A stretch of 64,000 nucleotides of DNA, taken from the NCBI GenBank assembly GCA_014898425.1, contig RCSZ01000011.1, positions 1,238,501 through 1,302,500 of the forward strand, read 5' to 3'. Shown here one piece after another: positions 24,178 to 35,100 of the stretch. Each line of letters begins with the position of its first letter. The first letter of the stretch is position 1. The position numbers were made by a program, and so were the translations under genes. This DNA is from Botryotinia globosa (lineage: Eukaryota > Ascomycota > Leotiomycetes > Helotiales > Sclerotiniaceae). The notes under the pieces were generated by a model that searched no databases, had not been told where the DNA came from, and worked only from the letters and a program-made list of their open reading frames with translations.

Positions 24178-26667
24178 ATGAACCATAACGACGCGCCAAC
24201 AATGCAATCCTATCCATCTCCTAACGCGACTGCTGCCGATAGTAGTGGTGGACCTTTCTATGGACCAAATTCCTCAAATCCACATCCCAATCAACATCAC
24301 CAACATTTACCCACTCCCGATGAGCTGCAACTTGCAGAACAACTATCGGCCGATGCTCAATTATCACGTAGTATGCAGCCAAATATGGGAATCAATCGTG
24401 GAATGAGCGAAAATCCAGATTCTCGAAGTCACGGAAATGTCAACATGAACCATCAATACCAACCAGACCACCAAATGCATGGAGGTCATACACCTATGAA
24501 TCATGGACTCATGGAAGTAGGTCCTCAATATGAGGATGATTCTATATCTCCAGCTGGAAGAAAGAGATCAAAGGTATCAAGAGCTTGTGATGAATGCCGG
24601 AGAAAGAAAATCAGATGCAATGCCAATGAACCAGGAAATGAAGATATATGCTCAAATTGTAAAAGAGTTGGTGTTCATTGTCAATTTAGCAGGCAACCTA
24701 TGAAACGTGGACCAAGTAAAGGGTAGGTTGTGTAAAACGAGCAATCATGATCGTGAAGGAAACTCACTGACAAAGTAGTAGCTACATCAAAGAGCTGGCT
24801 GATCGGATCAATACATTGGAAGGTCAAGTGCAAGGAAGTGAGATGCCTCAATATCAACAGTCACAAGATATTTTACAAAGAAGACCTTCCGAAGAGTTTT
24901 CTCCGACTCCGAACCCTGAGCAACTTCCCCGCAAGCGCGGTTATTCTTCAATTTCCGGGGTCGGCGAATTTAATTCTCCGTATCAGAATCAACCACAGAG
25001 GTCAGCTTCCAATTGGATCCCTCAAGAACAACCGCGTTCTTCGATTCCAAATTCGACATATCCTACTGGTGCATCACTACCTGGTACCACTCAACTACCT
25101 ACCAGAGAGCAGAACTACGCACCAAACATGACAGTACCTCAGCAAAAGTGGGTGAACGCGCCTGATGTTGGCGGTTCTGTTGAAGCAGTCAATCATACCT
25201 CACAACCTCATACTGAAGATCCTGTGGATTATATTGACGATTCTCTTCTTGAAAAGTATGCAATCACTCAGAGAATGTACAAATTGCACAAGTACTAACA
25301 ATATTTAGTTATTACAAATTCATCCACCCAACTTATCCGATACTATCCCTCACTAAAGCTAGGTTAATTTCTCGGCTTTCTGCTTGTCCTGCTCCCGTCC
25401 GGCATGCTTTTTGGGAGGCGCTATATGCTGCAATTAGATCATTTCCAACCGCAGTTCCCCTCAAGCCACGAGGTATCACAAACGCTGTTAGACTCATTCA
25501 CACGGTTCAATATGATTCGCAAACCATCCGTTCTCCTGCTACAATGATCGCATACCTTCAGATTGTGATGCTGCTTTCAATTGAGGCCAACAATCTCCCT
25601 TGTGATATTCAAGACGGTCAAATTATTCAGTTGCCATCTGTTTGGTTGAGTACCGCTGTTGGTTTTGCCTATTCTACCAAATTACACGCACACAAACCAA
25701 TTGACAAATCGAATACTGATCCGGATTCTGATGACAAGCATGCGAGGCGAGTTTGGTTTAGTTTGGTTATTATGGAAAGATGGAATGCTGCAGTGAGAGC
25801 TTGTCCAATACAAATTCCGGATTCGGTTGCACAAATTTATCCAGATGATCGAGCTATATTAGGTGAAGTTACATACCATTTAGTTCGTAAGTACAGTCTT
25901 CTCATCCCATCTACTTGTCTGTGACTAACTATATAGGTATCGCCGTCGTGATTGGAAACTACACAGAGGTGAATCTTGCTACAAATGACTTGCCGCCGCT
26001 CGCAGTTCATCGTGGACTTCACTCTCGACTCCTCAAAACCCAACTCGAACTCGTACGTCATGAATTGAGTAATTCTGGTATCACACCTATCGAATCTCCC
26101 GTTCTCCACATCAATTATTGGTGTGCTTATCTCCTCATACTACTTCTTCAAGGGCCACAAGAAGACGCCGATGAACAAATGAGAGCTACTCATTATATTA
26201 TCAGCCAACTCTCTTTCAATCCAGACCTTAAATCACCTCTAGTAAATTACTACAAGTGTTTTGCAGCTCTCGCACTTCCGAATCTTCTTCAAATTGAGAC
26301 TACAAAGAAAGAGGCAGAAACTACATTGAAAACTTTATTAGATGGTCGGCTTGCATCTTCGTCTTGGGACAAGGTTACAAGGGAATTCTTGATCGATAAC
26401 TTGGGAGCTCAAAGAAGAGGATCAATTGGTTTGTCTCAAGGTCAAAGTCAAGGAGCGCAACAAGTTACAAGTGCAGTGGTGAATGCAAAAGCAGATGACA
26501 ATCAACATATGATTACGGCTGCAAACCAAGGTCTTCAACGTTTGGCTGATTTAGCAACAGCAGAGACGGAAGATAGAGTAGAAGTTAGCAGTGGAGTTTC
26601 GACTGCGGAAACGGTTAGGAATGATAAGGATGGAAGTTTTTCGAGTGGGGTATTGAATAAGGTATAG
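24178..26667 (+). CDS. Zn2Cys6 transcription factor of the RGT1/RosA-NosA type
   Basis: Four exons (24178-24722, 24779-25255, 25309-25886, 25937-26667) give 776 residues; all joins keep frame. The zinc cluster has C137, C140, C147, C158, C161 and C168 (SRACDECRRKKIRC ... CSNCKRVGVHC). It is followed by KRGPSKGSYIKELADRINTLE, a linker and dimerisation helix shared with yeast Rgt1 and the Aspergillus RosA/NosA regulators. Residues of about 345-560 form the fungal-specific middle homology region (YYKFIHPTYPIL, RRVWFSLVIMERWNA). The N-terminus is Asn/His/Pro/Gln-rich. Such proteins bind CGG-type sites and control sugar use or development. The precise target is unknown, and the family assignment rests on the KRGPSKG linker. 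Confidence 0.9.
24723..24778 (+). other. Intron 1 of the Zn2Cys6 gene
   Basis: Donor GTAGGT, acceptor AAAGTAG. It joins KRGPSKG|SYIKELAD. Confidence 0.85.
25256..25308 (+). other. Intron 2 of the Zn2Cys6 gene
   Basis: Donor GTATGC, consensus branch site TACTAAC, acceptor ATTTAG. It joins DDSLLEN|YYKFIHP. Confidence 0.88.
25887..25936 (+). other. Intron 3 of the Zn2Cys6 gene
   Basis: Donor GTAAGT, branch GACTAAC, acceptor TATATAG. It joins YHLVR|IAVVIGNY. Confidence 0.88.
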
Positions 26668-28999
26668 GTGGTGTGTGATTAAGAGAGACTGAGGGGAGGG
26701 TATATAAGATCAAGATGGTGTGTAAGAAGTGGGCATGGTGCTTTAAGCACTTAACATGGAGTTATTTTGGTGGATGGGTGGATGGATATAGGATAGGATG
26801 GTGGTGTTTTGGGACATTTTATGTATCAGTAAGGTTTTGTTTGTGTATACCCCCATTTTGAAGTCCTATTTTTCCGAATTTTTGCGGATGGGGTTTGAGA
26901 GGAGAGGAGTTGACGTTAGGGCGTGGTGTGGTGCGGTGCGGTGTGGTATGTGGGGCTAGGTGTGTGGTGATGGTAGTTGGAGATGAAAAGAGGAAAACAA
27001 AATGGGACTGGACGCATGTATGCATCAATAGGCGTTGTGCAGAGATTTAGGATGTTGGTTTGGTTTTGGTCTTTGTGCTGAAGGGGGTGAGACTTGGAAT
27101 CATTCAGGGTATTCGAAGAAGATCAAATTTGAATGAATGGAGAGCAAGAAGAGAAGAGGGGAAGAAAGTGGTACGAGGGTTGTGAAATGGATATATCTGT
27201 TTGAGTATTTGAGTGTTTGAGTAGAATGAATTGATGAATCGTTGAATGAATGAAATTGGGGGTTTGAGTTGATGTGATTTCATTTGATAAGATGTATTGA
27301 GTAGATGGTATATATCTGGAGATGGAATGTGTGATTGTGTGGCTCTTGTTGGTTGTTGTTTGATTTAGGAGGGGTGGGGTATCAAAATTGAGAATTGAGA
27401 ATTGAACATTAGGAAATGGGGACTGGGATATTCTTTCCTTGAAGGAGGAGCTTAGATATATATATATGTATGTGTGTGTGTGTGTGTGTGTATGTGTGTG
27501 GTTGTGAATGAAGGGTCTTGTGAATGATTGATTGATGTTGGATTTTAGTAAGATCTTACTCTTTTGAATATTAGATATAATGAATGGGGAGGGGAATCTT
27601 GGGTTGGTTATATACTAGATATACTAGATATATTTTATTATATAGTTTTTATATAGTAAGAGTTCTGGAAGCTTCTCACCGCATATTTAAGCGAGCTTTC
27701 CCTAGCCATCTTATTTTCGATATCTTATTATAAAAATTTGATTAAAAATCTAAAAATCCTTAGTTTTTCAATTGAGTTTTAAAAGATTAATTTAATTTAA
27801 TTTAATCACAAAAATGATTCTTATAAATTTTATCAAAATTAGGGTATTTTTTATCAAATTAAAATGTTTTAGATATATAATAATAATAAATCCTAGAATG
27901 GAATTGAGAAAAATTTAGATGTATTTTGAAAGAGAGTATAAAGTATTATTAAATTTAAATCTTATAGAATTATATATATAAAAAATATATATGAATTCTC
28001 TATATTTTTAATTAAAAAAATCCAACAAATTATAAGGACTTTAGATAGAGATTGAAATAAAAGGAGAAGAACTCTCGAATAGATTGGTTAGAAATATATT
28101 AGAAATGAAAACTTCGATATATATAATTTATTAGAAATTATATTAAAGTAATTATAAACATTGTATGATATATTCTAAACGTTTTATTTCAAAGCTATAA
28201 ATAAAGAAATGATTAGACTTTATATATTTCTATTAATAATACAGAATTATTAATATTACTATTACTAATTTAAAAAAGAATAATAAAAAGATTATATACT
28301 TGAATAAAAGTTTTTTTTAAAAAAAAAAGAATAAAAAAGTTTAAATTACTAAAAGAGTTAATAAAAAGAGGTATTCTTTGTGTAATAAATCAATATATTA
28401 ATTCAAAAGAATATTGACAACAATATAGAGTACAATCGGCTAGAATTATAAATCTCTATTAATCTTTTTAAAGAAAAAATTAAAGACTAAAGATATTATT
28501 AGCTTAATATATTGTAATTAAATATTTGAGTCTATTGTTTTCTCATTATTTAATGAATTAAGATTTATTTATATTTTTATAAAAAAGAAATAAAAAATTT
28601 ATTCTAGTCATATTAGATTAGTTTAATTAGAGTATAGTATATAAGACTTCAATTAATCTTTTTCTTTACCAAATCTCAATATAATTAAAAAGATATAATA
28701 GTAAATAAAGAAGAATTTGAAAAAGTTATTATTTATATTTATTTCTATTTATAAATGAAAATATAAAGTGAAAACATCTTAAGAGAGAATAGATCTAATA
28801 GATTTTTAGATATATATAAAAAGATTAATATATAAATTAAAGAACTAGCTACTATTTATTAATATATTATTCAATTTTCAATTATAAATAATATATTATT
28901 GAATAATTGTTGAATTTAATATAAAGTGATTGAAAAATGAGGGGGTGTTATAAATAGGGGCTAGAACTCTTATATGTTATATATTATTTATTATATATA
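26668..28999. other. 3' flank passing into AT-rich RIP-like DNA
   Basis: Up to about 27,590 this is ordinary moderate-GC flank with a TATATG/TG dinucleotide run at 27452-27500. From about 27,600 the base composition falls to almost pure A+T with stops in all frames, as in RIP-mutated transposon DNA. No intact frame is left. A purine run followed by TGTTATAAATAGGGGC near 28938-28960 resembles the polypurine tract and start of a 3' LTR. Confidence 0.6.
27452..27500. repeat. TA/TG dinucleotide repeat
   Basis: (TA)n passing into (TG)n about 780 nt downstream of the Zn2Cys6 gene. Confidence 0.9.
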
Positions 29000-29585
29000 A
29001 GTCAATCACTCTATTTTCGGGCTATCCCTATCTTAGACTACTCTTTTATATCAAAAATTATTTTTTAATCTATTGATGTCTTTACTAATATTGAATATAA
29101 TTTAATAAAGATTTAGATTTATATAATTCAAATTATTTTAAATTTACTCTAAGATTTTTAAGTTTTTAGGATTTTCATGGATTGATTTCTAAAGCTTCAA
29201 AATATCGATTTTAATTTGTATACAAATTATATACAAATTTGAAATTTTATAGAATCTATAATAACTTTTGAAGAAAAATAGCTGAAAATAATCTTAAAAT
29301 TTTTATTATAAATTTATATAATACTCAATTCAAAATATCTTTAAAAATAATAAACTTTTTATAAATAAATATTTAAAAGGGTATCTTTAAAATTGTAAGA
29401 ATTATTTATATTGCTTTTAATTTATTATATGTGATTATATCTCTATATTTATTAAATTTTTTGAATTTTTTTTTTAAATTCCTATATAGATTCAGATTTG
29501 AATCTTTCAAAAAGATACATAATTTTCTTTAATAATTGTTGTGAAAAGATTATTAAAGATTTTATAAAAATTTAAATTTATATAC
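29000..29585. mobile_element. Left part of an old long-TIR (foldback-like) element, interrupted by a gypsy element
   Basis: Starts AGTCAATCACTCTATTTTCGG after a TA. It is collinear with the reverse complement of the better preserved copy at 30215-31028, with many transitions. It stops at 29585, where the gypsy LTR begins. Its continuation is found at 38413 on the other side of the retroelement. Confidence 0.8.
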
Positions 29586-29735
29586 TATCACGGCGCCAAC
29601 TACGTTGCCTTCGTGCCTTAGGCACGAACCCTTAGCGTGCCCTTAGCATACCCTACTTCCTATAATAGGGCCTCAACCTTTCATAGCACTTAGAATCCTT
29701 ATAATACAATATAAATCTTTACCTATACCTTAACA
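29586..29735 (+). repeat. Gypsy 5' LTR
   Basis: 150 bp, starting TATCACGGCGCC (probably TGTCAC before mutation) and ending TAACA (TGACA in the other LTR). Its outer half keeps a GC-rich sequence. Confidence 0.92.
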
Positions 29736-30214
29736 ATTTATACTATCTACTTAGAAGCTATTATAACTTCATTTTAAACATTTATTCAAATCATATTCTA
29801 ACCGCCTCAATTGTTCTAATTCTATTAAAATTACAATTCAATTATATTAATCAAATCCACTATTAATTTATTATAAATAACTTTGTTATTTTTCAACAAA
29901 GTTATTTGATTGTATTAAAATATATCTATATTAATCTATCAACATTTTATAACTACAAAAGCATTCTAGAGATAATTAATTAAGTAGTTGTATTTAGTTT
30001 ATCCCTATAATTCCTTTTCTTAAATTATATTATTGATTTTATTAAAATTGATATTTCTTTATTTATAGATTTATTTAATAATCCGAATACTATATATTTC
30101 GTAGTTATTCAAATTGTATTTATTTTGATTGAAACAATTACAATTTTATTATAAAAACAAATTACTGTAGTATATACTCAAACTAATAAAGCTCAATTAT
30201 GGATTATTGAATTA

Positions 30215-31028
30215 AGTCGACCACCCTACTTTCGGGCCACCCCTCTTTCGGGCCACCCTTTTACACCAAAAATCACTTTTTTGGCCTATCAATATCTCTA
30301 TCAATATTGAATATAATTTAATAAAAATTTAGATTTATATAATTTAAGCTATTCTAAGCTTATATTAAAAAATTTAGAATTTTAGGATTTTTCTGGATCG
30401 ATTTTTAGAGCTTCAAAATATCGATTTTTAATTTATATATAAATCACATACAAATTTAAAATTTTATAAAATCTTTAATAACTTTTTAATAATAATTATT
30501 AAAAGAAAGTTATATATTTTTTTGAAAAATTCAAATCTGAATCTATATAGAAATTCAAAAAAAAATTCAAAAAAATGAATAAATATAGAGATATAGTATA
30601 TAGTAAGTTAAGAATAGTATAAATAATCCCTGTAATTTTGAGGGTACCCTTTTAAATATTTATTTATAAGAAATTTTTCATTTTTTTAAGGTTTTTTAGA
30701 TTTAGTTTTTTATAAATTTATAATAAAAATTTATAATTTATTTTTAATTATTTTTTCTTGAAAGTTATTATAGATTTTATAAAATTTTAAATTTGTATGT
30801 AATTTGTATGTGATTAAAAATCGATATTTCGAAGCTTTAGAAATTGATCCAGAAAAATCCTAAAAATTTCAAAATTTCAAAACAGATTTGAAATGATTTG
30901 AATTATATAGGTTTAAATTTTTATTGAATTATATTCAATATTGATAGAGATATTAATAGATTAAAAAAGTGATTTTTGGTGTAAAGGGTGGCCCGAAACA
31001 GGGGTGGCCCGAAAGTAGGTGGTCGACT
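30215..31028. mobile_element. Non-autonomous long-TIR (foldback-like) element nested inside the gypsy element
   Basis: An 814-bp element flanked by TA on both sides (30213-30214 and 31029-31030). The arms are imperfect inverted repeats of roughly 270 bp. They begin AGTCGACCACC(C)TACTTTC and contain two copies of TTTCGGGCCACCC. No coding capacity is present. The TA duplication suggests mobilisation by a Tc1/mariner-type transposase supplied elsewhere (inference). It is less mutated than the surrounding retroelement, so it arrived later. Confidence 0.85.
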
Positions 31029-31090
31029 TACAAGAATAATTGAGATATTAAAGATTAGTATTTACGAGCTTTTTTCGGCCCTTCGGGGCT

Positions 31091-31133
31091 AAAAATAACA
31101 ACGGGCTCGCTAACGCTCTCCGTAGTTATTTTT
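31091..31133. repeat. Hairpin in a GC-richer island
   Basis: Arms AAAAATAACAACGG (31091-31104) and CCGTAGTTATTTTT (31120-31133) pair with one mismatch around a 15-nt loop. The flanks CGGCCCTTCGGGGC and CACGCCCC are much richer in GC than the surrounding DNA. Confidence 0.75.
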
Positions 31134-31182
31134 CACGCCCCTCAGGACCTACGTTTATATTTGTATTATATAGGCTTTTAGA

Positions 31183-31264
31183 AAGGGCGAAAAAGAAGAA
31201 GCAGGGAGAGGGGGGGAGGGAAGAGAAGAAGAAGAAGAAAGAAGAAGAAGAAGAAGAAGAAGAA

Positions 31265-31295
<31 letters not shown>

Positions 31296-31890
31296 AAGAA
31301 GAAGCAGAAAAGAAGAAGAAGAAAGTAATAAAATAAGAAGAAGAAGAAGAAGAAAGAAGAAGAAGAAGAAGAAGAAGAAGAAGAAGAAGAAGAAGACGAA
31401 GAAAAGAAGAATGAAGAAGGAAGAAGAAGAAGAAGAAGAAGAAGAAGAAGAAGAAGAAGAAGAAGAAGAAGAAGAAGAAGCAGAAGAAGAGAAGAAGAAG
31501 AAGAGAAGAAGAAGAAGAAGAAGAAGAAGAAGCGGGAGGAACCGCGAGCGGGGAGGAGAGAAAAGGAGGAAAGGGAGAAAGAAACCGCAAAAGCGGAGAA
31601 AGCGGAGAAAGGGGGGGGAAAGCGGGGGCGAAGGGGCGGGCGAAGGGGCGGGCGAAGGGGCGGGGGAAGGGGCGGGCGAAGGCGGGGGCGAAGGCGGGGC
31701 GGGGAGGGAGGGGCGAAGGGGGGGGGGAAGGCGCGGGGGAAGGCGGGGGGGGAAGGGCGGGGCAAGGGGGAGGGGGGAGGGGGGGGGCGAAGGCGGGGGA
31801 GGGGAGGGGGGAGGCGGGGGGGGAAGGCGGGGGGAAGGCGCGGGGGAAGGCGGGGGGGGGAAGGCGGGGGGAAGGCGGGGGGCGGGGGAA
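31183..31890 (+). repeat. About 700-bp polypurine tract: (GAA)n passing into GGGCGAAG-type G-rich repeats
   Basis: The plus strand is nearly all A and G. It is GAA triplets up to about 31530, then G-rich units such as GGGGCGGGCGAA up to 31890, where only C interrupts. The predicted peptides on either strand are homopolymer-like, so it is not a gene. It shows no transition load, although it lies inside a RIP-degraded retroelement. Confidence 0.9.
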
Positions 31891-32155
31891 GTCTTTTTTT
31901 AATTCTTTTTTTAATTCTTTTTTTAATTCTTTTTTAATTCTTTTTTAATTCTTTTTTTAATTCTTTCTTTAATTCTTTTCTTTTATTCTTTTCTTTATTT
32001 TTTTCTATTATTTTTTTCTATTTTTTTTTTCTCTAATAAATCTAATAAATCTAATAAATCTAATAAATCTAATAAATCTAATAAATCTAATAAATCTAAT
32101 AAATCTAATAAATCTAATAAATCTAATAAATCTAATAAATCTAATAAATCTAATC
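31890..32155 (+). repeat. T-rich tandem repeats: TCTTTTTTTAAT units, then (CTAATAAAT)n
   Basis: Directly after the purine tract come about eight units of TCTTTTTTTAAT with variable T-runs. From 32033 to 32155 follow about 13 copies of the 9-mer CTAATAAAT. Confidence 0.9.
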
Positions 32156-35100
32156 CCTTCTCTTTTCTTTCTAATCTCTTTTTTTATCTCTCTTATTATT
32201 AATCAAATCTGAACCAATCAGAAACGTATTAATGATTTTTCATCGAACTTTTTACTACAAAATCAATTAAATAATTGATATATTAATAATAACTTCTTTC
32301 CTTGATATAAAAATAATATCATTAAAAAACCATCAATTCAAAGAATATAGAAATATTAATCAATTATATTTCATATATCGTTTATAATCACTATACCTAT
32401 TAAAACCTATTCCGATCTATTTCCTAACTTTTGATATTCGCCGCATAGGGCATCCGTATTTTTTCTCGACCAATCAGCTGCCAGTTATGAACCGTGTTTT
32501 AAATCCTATATGTTAGGATATCTTATTTCTCTTGAGAAGTTTAGTAATGATAAGTAAGATATTGCAAAGTATTAAAATTAGTATATAACATTTTGTAGTA
32601 TAATTAATTATTGTTTAATTGCAAACTATAAAAACGAGTTAAAATTTCAATGGATTATATTTCTTGTTAGTTTACTTTTTGATTCAGTTTATACAAACAA
32701 TTAAATATACTTCGATACGATTACAGATAACCTATGCAATTCCAATTTCTAGCTTTTTAAATAATATATTATAATAAGTATCTAAAACGAATTGAACAAA
32801 CAATATCAAACCCTTAATCTTTTATAAAAAGCCTTTATAAATTATAATAAATGTAAAATAAGGAAGACTTTATTTGATAATTTTATTACCGAATTCAAGT
32901 AATTTACTATCAGATATAAAAAAATCGTTAAATAATAAATCATTGATTTCAAACTCAAGGTTTTATAAAAATTGATTAATATTTTAATCAATTATTCTAA
33001 TAAATTCTTTATTACTAATATTAATGTATAAACAATCTAATGGTAAGATATCTATAATGATTTAGAAAAGAAAACTCATTTTGATAATCAATAAAAGAGT
33101 TAGGGTATTAATTTCAATTGTAATCAATCGAGATATTATAATAAAAAGCCAATTCTAATTATAGCTCCCTCTATATCAAAGTTATCTAATAACTTTATAT
33201 AATTGGATATTATTCAATAAAATTAGTATCTCCTATTTTGCTATATTCAAAAACAATATCTTAATTTTAGCCTTTGCTTTTATTATAAGAAACCAGATTA
33301 TATTAAAAATAATTGTAATAAAAAACAAGTTAATAATACAAAGTATAATATTAATATTAATATAGGATATAACCCTTATATCAATTATTTTTCTATAATC
33401 AATTAATATTAGAGCTCTAAATTTTATTACAATATTATTAATTCTTTGTATTAAAGCTTATTTCCACCTACCAATCGTTTTCTATCTACCAACTGTTTTC
33501 TAGTTACATTATTACACTATACTTTACCAATCCCCTTTAATCTTATTCAAAAGCTTAACCTAAAAGGGTATATTAAGGGATTCGTTTATTCAGAAAAAAA
33601 TAGAAACTTTATTCTCTAGTTTAATATATTAAAAGATTAATTTCAATTTATAATCACAAATTAAAATTCTTTATAAGAAATTTATTTTTATAAATTAAAA
33701 GATTAATTATATTTAGGAATCCTTTATATTTTAAAACAATAAATAATAAATCTTTTAAAATCTCAATAGAAATCTCTTTTACATTTAATATAATTATTCC
33801 ATTTATTAGTTTTATAAATAATAAAGTTATAGGTTATAACTTTATCAATAAAAAAATTATTTTCAAACTCTAAATATTTATATATTCCTTTCTTTATATC
33901 TATTATTTATTTTTAATCAATAAAAAGCTTTTCAATATCTTTTTTCAATATATACTTCTAAATATATAAATTAATAATTACTAAAAGATTGATTTATTTT
34001 ATATTATTATTTTATCAATTATAAAGTCAATAATTTTTAATTTCCTCTAGTTTCAATATTATAATTCTATCATTAATTGATTAATAATAATATTTAAATT
34101 CATATTTATATATTACTTAAAATATTACTATTCTATTAATATTATAATAATTACTATTTTTAATATATTTGATAATTATAAAATAACTTTGTTAAAAAAT
34201 AATAAAATTATATTAATCGATTTCAAACTATTTCTACAAAAGTTTGTTTCAAAATCAACTTTTATAAAAAATATTATTAATAAAAACTTCAAAGTTAAAT
34301 CCTTATTATTTCGAGATTAATTAGTAATTCTCGAATTTATTGAAATCTCAAATATCTAAAAAAACCCCAATATTATTAATCTCAAAAACAATAAAAACAA
34401 AAACCCTTATTATACTCATTACATCAATAATAAAACAAATATCCAAATTAAAATAATTCTTAATTATTTATTTTTAAAACTAGTTTTAACTCAATTTATT
34501 ATTAATTTTAAAAAGTATAAAAGATTATTATAAAATCAAAACATTTTATTTTTATTATTATTATCATTATCAAATCCTTTAAACAAATCATTCGATATTA
34601 TATAAAGTATTTATTCCGAAATACAAAATATAAAGTTTTTTATAATTAATAATTTTATATAATTCTATAAAAATAACAATATTTATATTATAAAAATATC
34701 CTAGAATGAATTAGATAGGATTTATAATTTATATTATATAATAATTAAAAATCCTATTCAATTATATTAAAACTTAATAAATAATAATATTAATAAATTT
34801 ATAGAAAAAATAAATTAATTTATTCTTTTTATATTAAAAATTCAAAATAAACTATCTCCCTAATTTTATAATTTATATTTAGAATTTCTATTTTCTTTTA
34901 TCAATAAACTTCTATTATAATACTTATAGAATTATAAAATTGAGATTATATTAGGTAAGAAATTATTATATAATAAAAACTATCCAATATCCTTAATTAA
35001 ACTTTAAATTATTTATAAATAATTTGATAATAATCTAAATAAAGGATTTATTTAGAAATCTTATTTTCAATCAACTATTTTATTCCTTCTAGCTACTAAA

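Noticed and set aside
31411..31902. Long open frames through the GAA/G-rich tract on both strands
   Set aside because: The products are runs of Glu, Arg/Gly or Phe/Ser created by simple repeats. There is no start context and no domain.
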